Assembly (NCBI GenBank): GCA_030340625.1
Contig: JAOPHQ010002866.1
Coordinates: 122,001 to 186,000, forward strand
Direction of reading: 5' to 3'
Length of the DNA: 64,000 nt
From: Merluccius polli
Lineage: Eukaryota > Chordata > Actinopteri > Gadiformes > Merlucciidae
The notes beneath the pieces were generated by a model. It made no database searches, had not been told where the DNA came from, and was given only the letters and a program-made list of their open reading frames with translations. Below, in pieces: positions 56,499 through 64,000 of the stretch (position 1 is its first letter; every line of letters starts with the position of its first letter). The translations under genes were made by a program, and so were the position numbers.

Positions 56499-57607
56499 GG
56501 GTGTTTCTCAATCTGCGTACTTGTCTGTACTTGTGTTCTTGTGGACTTGTGAAACGTCATCAGTCGCAGCCCAAGTACTGTTCCAATTCAAAGTCCGCAT
56601 CTAGCCAAGTACAGTCCAAATGCCCGGATGTGTTCTTGCTCCGCCCATTTTGTCGAGGATGCATCAGGTGGTGACTTGTGTGGACTTGGGCAGCCAAGTA
56701 TCCCAGAATGCATTTCGCGCACCAACCAGCTGCTCCTTTCATTCATTAATTCACCGACGTCCACATCAACATAAACATCATTTTTCCCGCCACTAGCTTT
56801 TTATATGTAGGGCAGGCTACAGATATGTAGGCTACAGAACAATACAAATATTTATACATATTAATATTTTTAAAATGAAAAGAGGCAGGGTTGTATTTTA
56901 TATCATATTTCGTTTTATTGTAAATATACACAGGGGTGCACATAACTGGTACGCAAGTACGCATGCGCGCCCATAATCAGCGATGCGTAACGTCACTTGT
57001 GCCACTACAGCGCTTTTGCGTAACTCACCATCAGGTCATCAAAATAAAACTACACGTGTATCTTGTACTACTTCTGCGTTTCCCCACCTGCAAAAAAAGG
57101 CAAACGGAGCGCTGTGTGCTCTGTGCACCGCGCGCACACTGGAGAACTGCGCAAAATCAGCTGATCGCAACGTCCGTTACTGTGAGACATCCGTGCTCAT
57201 CCGTACTGTGAGACATCCGTTACTCGCCCTATATTACTATACCGCCCCCCCCCCCCCCCCTCCCCGTCAACAACTCCACCCGCGGTGGAATCGCCTTTAT
57301 CATTATCGAAACGACGCTACGTGTGGAGTGCGTACCGAACACCATCTCCTGGTACTCAAATGAGTAACTCACTAAAAAAGTTATGTGCACCCCTGAATAT
57401 ACATTGAAGTGAAAATAACCGGAGTAGATGTACAGTCAAGACGAGCTGAGATGGTGACGTCATCAAGTCCGCTGCTGTTCCAACTGCAGAATGACCGTAC
57501 TGTGTCCTCCCGTCCTCAGGAGTTTGTACTCCCGAGTCGAACTTGCCAAGTCCGAACTACCAAGTACGCAAGTCCGAACTTGGCGTACTTGGTATTGAGA
57601 AACGGCC
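56499..57607. mobile_element. MITE with GTTTCTCAAT termini, itself interrupted
   Basis: Ends GGGTGTTTCTCAAT and ATTGAGAAACGGCC; subterminal regions are rich in CAAGTACGC-like words. TGT lies on both sides, consistent with a 3-bp duplication. It carries the hAT MITE 56931-57395 and is inserted in the dispersed repeat at 56335-57760. Confidence 0.7.
56931..57395. mobile_element. hAT MITE, family A copy 1, perfect 8-bp TSD
   Basis: Ends CAGGGGTGCACATAAC and GTTATGTGCACCCCTG. The octamer AATATACA flanks both sides exactly (56923-56930, 57396-57403). Its interior is nearly identical to the copy at 60756-61131 over about 280 bp (for example CTGTGTGCTCTGTGCACCGC and GGAATCGCCTTTATCATTAT). Confidence 0.92.
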
Positions 57608-57769
57608 TGTGTGTTGATAGCTGGTTTATCCTGGGTGCCATGATTGCTCATGCACCACAGGTGTGCAGCCCCACCCATCCCAGAGTCCAATCAGTCTGAC
57701 TCGGGCCAGGTGAGGCTGTAAACCAGCTATCAACAACACACTCCACACCCACACTCCACAATGGCATTG

Positions 57770-59290
57770 TAGGTGGTGAGTAGGATTTTGAAGTGAATCC
57801 TGTATTTAACCGGGAGCCAGTGGAGGTTGTGAAGGACAGGTGTGATGTGTTGTCAGCGGCGAGTGGAAGTGAGCATGCTGACTGCAGAGTTCTGGACGTA
57901 TTGTAGTTTATTGGGATGCTGTTGCAGTAGTCGAGTCTGGAAGTAACAAGGGTGTGAATGAGTGTTTCAGCAGCGGCAGCGGACAGGTAGGCCTGAGGCT
58001 GGCAATGTTCTTGAGGTGGAAGGAGGCCGTTTTTGTGACCTGGTTGATGTGGGGTTAAGGGTGGGTGATATTGGCAACAAATAATATTCCGATATTTTCT
58101 GTAATTTTGACGATGTCGGTATTTGACAATATTTTTGGTAATTTGTGTCCTCTGTGTCAAAGCAACATTAAGCAACCTCTATGAACAGCAATATTAGTAA
58201 TAAGTTTTAAAAAAAAGTATCTCAAAATGTGCAGTGCAAACAGAAACTCTTCCTCAACACCTGGATGGGCGTTGAGGTCAGTGGTCCTGTAACCACCAGG
58301 CCACATCTGGCCCGTGACGGGTTGATTTGAGGCATGCGAATGAAGGAATGAAGGAACAACCCTAAATGACTTAATACTACAAACTACAACACAGATTTGA
58401 CTTGTCAGAAACTTTAACTGCAGCAGGGCTATCTCCCCTTGTCTTTGAGTTTTTTGCCTTGCTGTGATTGTGCAACCATAATAAGTCCAGGAAGTGGCTG
58501 GGTTATTTTTCCTCGAACCCTAACCATGTGGTCCGACCACAAGCGACAAGAGCAACAGTGACCTCTGACCGCTGGCTACTCCCTGCCTGCCGTTGCCAGG
58601 GGGGCGGGTCGTTCAAGCAGCACTGCAGACATCAAGTTCGGTTGTGCCAATTGCAATATCAAATTTGTAGTAGAGCTATTTTTGCAGGCGGGAATGGTGT
58701 GACAAGCATGTTCAAATAACAATTTCCATGTTTCCCCTGTTTATTATTTAGTTTACATTCAACTACTTCTTTTCACATAATTTTTCTTGTTTGTGTCCCG
58801 GTAAAGAAAGAGAGACTGGTCATAAAGCTCTGGTAAACCAGAGACGGCAACAGTGAGCTTCTTCTCCATTCTCAATTTCTCCAATTGGTTGCTGCTTCAG
58901 CGCCGACGCCGCTCATTTGCATAAAGTAAAATGCTCTGGATGCTGGCATCACACTGCTCGCTGCTGCCACGGTGCCGGCAGCTCCTCGTCGCCAGCTCTC
59001 ATTGAAAATGAATGACTGCCGGCTGCTTTTGCTGATCATGTCGCTCGCAGTGTGGTCCTACAGTAACCCTAACCCTAACCCTGTCTGTCAGAGAGATAAG
59101 AGTTCAGACAGGATAGGGCCGGTTATGCCGAGGGAGTTTTGAAGGTGTTAGAGTTAGTATCGAAGGCGGCGCTGAGGTCAATGAGGATGAGGATCAGGAA
59201 GCCAGAGTCAGCAGAGAGTATGTCGGTAATTTTCAATAGGGGTGTTTCTGTGCTGTGTTTGGAGCAGAAGCCGGATTGGAGATGTTAATA
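57770..59290 (-). pseudogene. L2-type LINE relic in two pieces
   Basis: Minus strand, 5' piece about 59290-59090: NLQSGFCSKHSTE, then a shifted frame with ILIDLSAAFDT, the RT motif A region. 3' piece about 58060-57770: HKNGLLPPQEHCQPQAYLSA, AETLIHTLVTSRLDYCNSI, the C-terminal RT region of fish L2 LINEs. Between them (58060-59090) lies unrelated AT-rich sequence in which I see no other element. Many disruptions. Confidence 0.65.
59063..59083. repeat. Short interstitial telomere-like repeat
   Basis: Three CCCTAA units in a row (TAACCCTAACCCTAACCCT). A second short block is at 22513-22529. Confidence 0.85.
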
Positions 59291-59659
59291 TAGGTCAGTG
59301 GTAGTTTTGCACGGTATACCGATACTAGAACGGTATCGCGATACCCTGCCGTTAAAAACGTTACTAAACCCCATTTTATTAGTACGGATACTTTTGACTG
59401 TTTTTGCAACTGCGGGGAAGTGTGTGTGTGTGCAGCGCAGCACTCTGCTTCCACTCATGCAGGCATAGTGGGTGTGCCAACTGTTTGTTTTTTTTCTCTC
59501 ATATACACGCTGCAGCTTTCTTGGTGACAATGAGAGACATGGCTGCTAGTCCTAGTGCTCTTTCATGGTGATAGAACGAGAGACATGGCTGCTAGTACTA
59601 GTGCTCTTTCATGGTGACAGAACGAGACGCAACGTTCACACTGGTAACATAAATTTTAC

Positions 59660-60546
59660 TAGGGCTGCCCCTAATAGTCCACCAACCCTTAGTCGATCGA
59701 CAGAGGCTTAGTCGAATAAGTTTTCATTTGTCGCGCAAATAGTAAAACATAAAAATAACACGCCACAAGCATCGCAACCGAATACATCCGTGGTCGCAAC
59801 AAGCCCTTATTTAACACATCACTGCATCTTGCATCGCTGCAGAAATATTGACCAAATGATGGCTCTATAGAGAGGAGTGCTGCTGCCTGACCGTCTCCTC
59901 GATGGGTATACACCTTGGCAGGTAAAGGCCCTGTGTCTGATCGCTGTAATTCGGAGTGTGAATATCTGTTGAATGTCAACTATCTTTCTAACTTTAAAAA
60001 ACACTTTTGTATTTTTTAAGACAAGACGATAGTCGCACATCCCTCGTAACTACGCCCGCGTAGTTACGTAGGTGAACCCTCCTGGACAACGCTATTAACA
60101 TTAACCGCTCCCCCGAAGGAGCGCCACACATCCACACGCACCGGACACAAATGTACCAACAAACATTTTTTCCATTTGCTTGCTTTAAATAAAGTTGTGT
60201 GCAGTTATGTGGTGTATAAATATGAATATCAAAAGTGTTCAATGTCTCCTTCCTGGTTGTTCCGACAACATTCAGAACCGCTTGGTCCATGTCGTTAATA
60301 GGCAGCCCGCTTCGTGCTTGTGCTTGTAAAAATGGTATTTTAAAAGCTGATTATTACGGTATTGTATTATCTGTAAAGTAGCACAAGGTTAACAGTGTTT
60401 CTTTTATAACACCCTTGCCCTGGAACTCAAACCAATCTCTGATGCCCCAAAAAATAAATTGAAATGATTGCATTAAAAGTGCGACAATTAGTCGAACATC
60501 GGCTTGAAATGGCGACTAAGAAAATCTTTAGTCGGGGGCAGCCCTA
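59660..60546. mobile_element. hAT element, same family as 54259-55997
   Basis: Ends TAGGGCTGCCCC and GGGGCAGCCCTA; flanks AATTTTAC (59652-59659) and AACTTTAC (60547-60554), seven of eight matching. Contains an internal copy of the ATATTGACCAAA...GGAGTGCTGCTG repeat (59845-60000) also found at 3213 and 13295. Confidence 0.85.
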
Positions 60547-60755
60547 AACTTTACCATAACTTGCTGGCTGGGTTTGAGCTTTATCATCATGAAGTGCCAG
60601 ACTTACAGTTAATGTCATTTATGTAGGGGTGTAACGGTATGAACATTTAACCTCACGGTTATTGTGACCAAAATGATCCCGGTTTTCGGTATTATCGCGG
60701 TATTTTTAAAAGTGTGTTCGATATGTTCAGAAAGCACTGATAGGCCTCTTATAAT

Positions 60756-61131
60756 CAGGGGTGCACATAACTTCTGCACACTACTTCTGCGTTTCCTCAC
60801 CTGCAAAAAAAAAAGGCAAACGGAGCCGGAGCGCTGTGTGCTCTGTGCACCGCGCTCACACTGGAGAACTGCGCAAAATCAGCTGATCGCAACGTCCGTT
60901 ACTGTGAGACATCCGTGCTCATTCGCTCCGTGGCAGTGACGGACTGGACCCCCGCCGCCACCCCCCCCCCCCCCCCCCCCCCCCCCGCCGCCACCCCCCC
61001 CGTCAACAACTCCACCCGCGGTGGAATCGCCTTTATCATTATCGAAACGACGCTACGTGTGGAGTGCGTACCGAACACCATCTCCTGGTACTCAAATGAG
61101 TAACTCACTAAAAAAGTTATGTGCAGCCCTG
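60756..61131. mobile_element. hAT MITE, family A copy 2, perfect 8-bp TSD
   Basis: Ends CAGGGGTGCACATAAC and GTTATGTGCAGCCCTG; the octamer CTTATAAT flanks both sides exactly (60748-60755, 61132-61139). Compared with copy 1 it lacks about 90 bp near the left end and differs by the length of the poly-C run. Confidence 0.92.
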
Positions 61132-61170
61132 CTTATAATAAGACAAGTTGTGTTTCTTTGATTTGAAGAA

Positions 61171-61500
61171 GTTAGTTAGTTAGTTAGTTTATTTGTCCCC
61201 TTAGGGAAATTCTTTTTTCACATCATTTCCATCATTGTATCATATGAGGTCACCAGGCATAAGGATGGCACATGTATGGTCAAAGACATGTAGATTGCAC
61301 ATACAGACATACATTTCCATACTCTATACATACACAAGACAATGGCACAGACATTTACATATATTATTGTGGGTGGCTGAGGAAACATTCATTATTGCAT
61401 ACATTTATCTGTGGGGATTTGTCTTGTTAAGTAGTTGGATGGCTGTGGGGATTAGGCTTCTGCCTAAGAAGCATATATTGAGACTCTTATTATAATATAC
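61171..61500 (-). repeat. Truncated LINE/retroposon tail
   Basis: A (TTAG)n run (61171-61190) followed by TTTATTTGTCCCCTTAGGGA is the inverted 3' tail of a truncated fish retroposon. The rest up to 61500 has no coding capacity. Confidence 0.45.
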
Positions 61501-61570
61501 TTATTTTCTATTAAAATGGAAAACTGTACACATGAACACTGTACAAAAGAACACAAGTAAAGCTTAAAAA

Positions 61571-62050
61571 AATAGTGCATTGTGCATTTAAAATAAATAG
61601 CCACTATAAACAAATTACAAAAATAACTACTACAATCGTTTGTAATCAAATCCAAATGTTCAAGTATTGATGGCATTAAAATAAAAACAAAAACAATATG
61701 TAAACAAATCAATGGAACAGAACTGTATTCTATAGTGCATTATGCATTTAAAATAAATAGCCACTATAAACAAATTACAAAAATAACTACTACAATCGTT
61801 TGTAATCAAATCCAAATGTTCAAGTATTGATGGCATTAAAATAAAAACAAAAACAATATGTAAACAAATCAATGGAACAGAACTGATTGTATACTTATTC
61901 TATAGTGCATTATGCATTTAAAATAAATAGCCACTATAAACAAATTACAAAAATAACTACTACAATCGTTTGTAATCAAATCCAAATGTTCAAGTATTGA
62001 GGGCATTAAAATAAAAACAAAAACAATATGTAAACAAATCAATGGAACAG
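61571..62050. repeat. 160-170 bp satellite, three copies
   Basis: Near-identical units start at about 61571, 61731 and 61901 (shared words GCATTTAAAATAAATAGCCA and ACAATCGTTTGTAATCAAAT). Units 2 and 3 differ by a 10-bp insertion (ATTGTATACTTATT in place of TATT). Identity is close to 99%, so the duplication is recent. Confidence 0.92.
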
Positions 62051-62130
62051 GGCCCAGTTTCCCGAAAGCATCGTTAGCCTAAGTGGTTCGTTAAGTTCGT
62101 CGTACGACCATCAGACAGTTTTCACACCGT
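62051..62130. repeat. End of a fish 'CCCAGTTTCCCGAAAGC' MITE
   Basis: GGGCCCAGTTTCCCGAAAGC followed by ATCGTTAGCCTAAG and CGTACGACCATCAGAC is a terminus of a widespread fish DNA element. The matching end was not found. Confidence 0.5.
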
Positions 62131-62138
62131 TTCCTAGG

Positions 62139-62803
62139 GTTGGGCGGTATGAGCAAAACCTTATATCACGGTATGAGTAATTTCATATCACGGTAACGGT
62201 ATATATCGCGGTATGGTTTTTTTTCCCCTGTAAATTCAATTAATGGCTTAAAATAACCACACTGTCGCATTTGATCATTTTCCTCCTTTATTTTTTGCTC
62301 ACAGCAGCATAACATTATTTTAAAGAAAATATAATAATATAATAAATAATAACAAAGAATGTGCAAATGTATGGTAAACATTGAACTAGTGTGTGTGCAA
62401 ATGTTAACACTGAGCTCCAGCTTAATAAGAAATAAAAATAACAAATGAGAAAAAGTATTTTCAAGTTTTCAAGGTAAACGGTGCATAACAACTGTATACA
62501 ATGTAACAATATAACAATATAAATTCACAGCATCTCCTAAATGTTCCGTCACTAGCACTAGCACTAACACTTCCCCCTCCAGCAGCAACAGTCCCGCGAC
62601 ACACTTTGCAGAGAATAACTTTTTGGTCCTTGTCAGCTTTTCTAAAACCGAAAAAGTTCCAGACTACAGAGGTAGCGCCCTTTTTCGGAAGTAGTTCCTC
62701 CTCCTCTTCGTCATGGGTGGGTCGGGCTGCCTCCGTTTCCTCGTGACGTTCACTCTCCGCCTCCGCCATGATTGTTATATCACTACGGTAAAGCTGTTTC
62801 TTC
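62139..62803 (-). mobile_element. hAT transposon fragment with BED-finger transposase start
   Basis: The left part (62139-62215) has CGGTATGAGC and ATATCACGGTA repeats typical of a hAT terminus. The minus strand carries the start of a BED-type transposase (next entry). The right part is cut by the hAT insertion at 62804 and by the window end. Confidence 0.55.
62461..62769 (-). pseudogene. BED-finger hAT transposase N-terminus
   Basis: 102-residue frame starting MAEAESERHEETEAARPTHD, an acidic leader, then a BED finger core SVVWNFFGFRKADKDQ and ILCKVCRGTVAA. The expected second half of the finger (NTTNLFHHL-type with His ligands) is replaced by a serine/alanine stretch and unrelated residues, so the gene is truncated or the remainder is in a lost exon. 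Confidence 0.6.
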
Positions 62804-63986
62804 CAGTGTTGCCAACTATTTCCAATGGAAAGTAGCTAAAGCCTGCTCCAAAAGTCGCTAAATATCGCTAGATGACGCCATACGCTAATTTGCATATTAG
62901 TGACGTCATACGCTAATTTGCATATTAGTGACGTCATCACGTTGTGTAGATCTATAAAACATTCACTTCCATGTAACGATAGGCGCTGTTTCTACATAGG
63001 CCAGTCTTTACTTTTATAATCGTGGTAAAGCCTGTCCGCTGCAGGCAGCACAGCAGGTCAATGAGGCAGGCAGAGTCGTATGAGAAGGCGGATGATTATT
63101 GATGTTTTATCAACAATGAAACGGTTGGACAGCCGTTAATATAGTTCCCCTCTCTGTGTGGCGCACACATTTAAGCCTATCACTGAAACAGGAGCTGCGC
63201 GATCGCTGTCTGATTTATTTACTTTCATTTTTTTTAGATTAGATTAGATTAGATTCAACTTTATTGTCATTACACAAGTATAAATACAGGATAACGAAAT
63301 GCAGTTTAGTGTCTAATCAGAAGTGCAAAGAGCAGCAAGTGCAATAAATAAATACGTACAGTATGTGCAAAATACGTATATACAGTATGTGCAATATATA
63401 GGAGAGATATAGAATATGAACAGTATTAACAGTACTATGTGCAATATACAGGTGAGCAGTATAAAAATTATAAACAGTATAAACAGTATGAATGTATGAG
63501 CATAAAACTGTATAGTGCAGTATAAGGAGGTATTTTGCGTCATATATCAGGTCAGTGAAGGCGTCAATAATTTAATACAGAACGGAAAATGGCAGGGGAT
63601 AGACAGGATTATCTGACAGATCTGTAATGCTCGCTTGTAGTTTTTTGAAGCTAGCTATTATTTTGTCCGAGCTCAACTAGGCTACTGCGTGTAGTGTTCG
63701 AGCAGCCAGAATCCAGACCGCTGTCTCGCAATCACTTCCACTACACTGAGCAGAGCTTGCAGTCGGGAGAGACAGTGCGAGGGAGGAGGGGCGATTACAT
63801 ACACAGCCAAGCTCATTCTGAGAATAGTAAAATAGTAGAATAGTGCATCCATCAGTCTCCAAAACTCTCCAAGAGCGCCAGAAAAGTAGCTAGATTTGTC
63901 GCTAGTCGCTATTTTTTTTTAAAGTCGCTGGGGGGGTCTGAAATCTCGCTAAATATAGCGACAAAGTCGCTAAGTTGGCAACACTG
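62804..63986. mobile_element. hAT element with perfect 8-bp TSD at the window end
   Basis: Ends CAGTGTTGCCAACT and AAGTTGGCAACACTG; the octamer GTTTCTTC flanks both sides exactly (62796-62803, 63987-63994). Subterminal sequence repeats AGTCGCTAAATAT-type words. It contains two tandem copies of a 29-bp unit (ACGCTAATTTGCATATTAGT..., about 62882-62938) and a LINE tail (63232-63560). No transposase. Confidence 0.9.
63232..63560 (-). mobile_element. Truncated LINE 3' end inside the hAT element
   Basis: A (TTAGA)n tail (63233-63257) followed by TTTATTGTCATTACACAAG and GAAATGCAGTTTAGTGTCTA, with repeated CAGTATGTGCAA words; this is the inverted 3' UTR of an L2/CR1-type fish LINE, similar in layout to the LINE 3' end at 37385. 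It is inserted antisense in the hAT element. Confidence 0.6.
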
Positions 63987-64000
63987 GTTTCTTCTTCTTC

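Larger units (their letters stand above)
56335..57760. repeat. Dispersed 'GCCACCTTAGTGGC' family copy split by a MITE
   Basis: Left half 56335-56498 (CATGCCACCTAAGTGGCTTT, GCTGCCATGACAGTGGCTCT) and right half 57608-57760 (TGTGTGTTGATAGCTGGTTT ... AACCAGCTATCAACAACACA) join perfectly to the uninterrupted copy at 50741-51010. Confidence 0.7.

Noticed and set aside
61464..61872. Two nearly identical minus-strand ORFs MICLHIVFVFILMPS...
   Set aside because: They are translations of the AT-rich satellite units, not genes.

Overview
This window is a piece of teleost fish nuclear genome. The evidence is split vertebrate genes with GT-AG introns and consistent phases, very dense CA/GT/CT microsatellites and poly-G/C runs, and typical fish mobile elements: hAT and Harbinger MITEs, L2/CR1-type LINEs, tRNA-derived SINEs, a DIRS fragment, a P-element/THAP9 relic and a Gmr1-type LTR element. 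The SINE and MITE types would suit a clupeiform-like fish, but I cannot fix the species.

Three host genes lie on the + strand. (1) 67-10674: the last 13 coding exons of a malonyl-CoA-sensitive carnitine palmitoyltransferase 1, 553 codons to the stop; the first ~220 residues lie upstream of the window. (2) About 36.3-48.3 kb: exons of a single-pass type I membrane protein with a Cys-containing N-glycosylated ectodomain, a threonine stalk, one transmembrane helix and a short tail. Its architecture and its position between cpt1 and pih1d1 make it a candidate FLT3 ligand (flt3lg). The signal-peptide exon and at least one helix exon were not found. (3) 53143-56233: the first three coding exons of pih1d1 (R2TP co-chaperone subunit); the rest lies beyond the window. 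In human, PIH1D1, FLT3LG and CPT1C lie in the same part of chromosome 19q13.33, so the window looks like a conserved block and suggests that the cpt1 copy is the teleost cpt1a2/CPT1C-type paralogue.

Most other sequence is transposable. 11-28 kb holds fold-back elements, nested hAT/Harbinger MITEs, an L1 relic and a broken P-element transposase gene. 28.47-33.13 kb holds an almost intact antisense Gmr1-type Ty3/gypsy element whose integrase precedes its reverse transcriptase; its 5' LTR is missing and a frameshift lies in the protease. It abuts a DIRS fragment. 34-48 kb (around and within the flt3lg candidate) holds several hAT elements with readable 8-bp target-site duplications, a solo-LTR-like element, a LINE whose RT catalytic box is deleted, and a Harbinger element carrying a Myb-like ORF and a SINE. 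50.5-52.8 kb holds a small degenerate PHD-finger ORF enclosed by long inverted repeats and, nearby, an antisense DDE-integrase-like fragment. 54-64 kb (pih1d1 intron 3) is a mosaic of hAT elements nested up to three deep, a satellite and LINE pieces.

No CRISPR, operon or prokaryotic feature is present, and I found no canonical tRNA or rRNA gene. All boundaries were read by eye; exon coordinates rest on splice-site and phase agreement.
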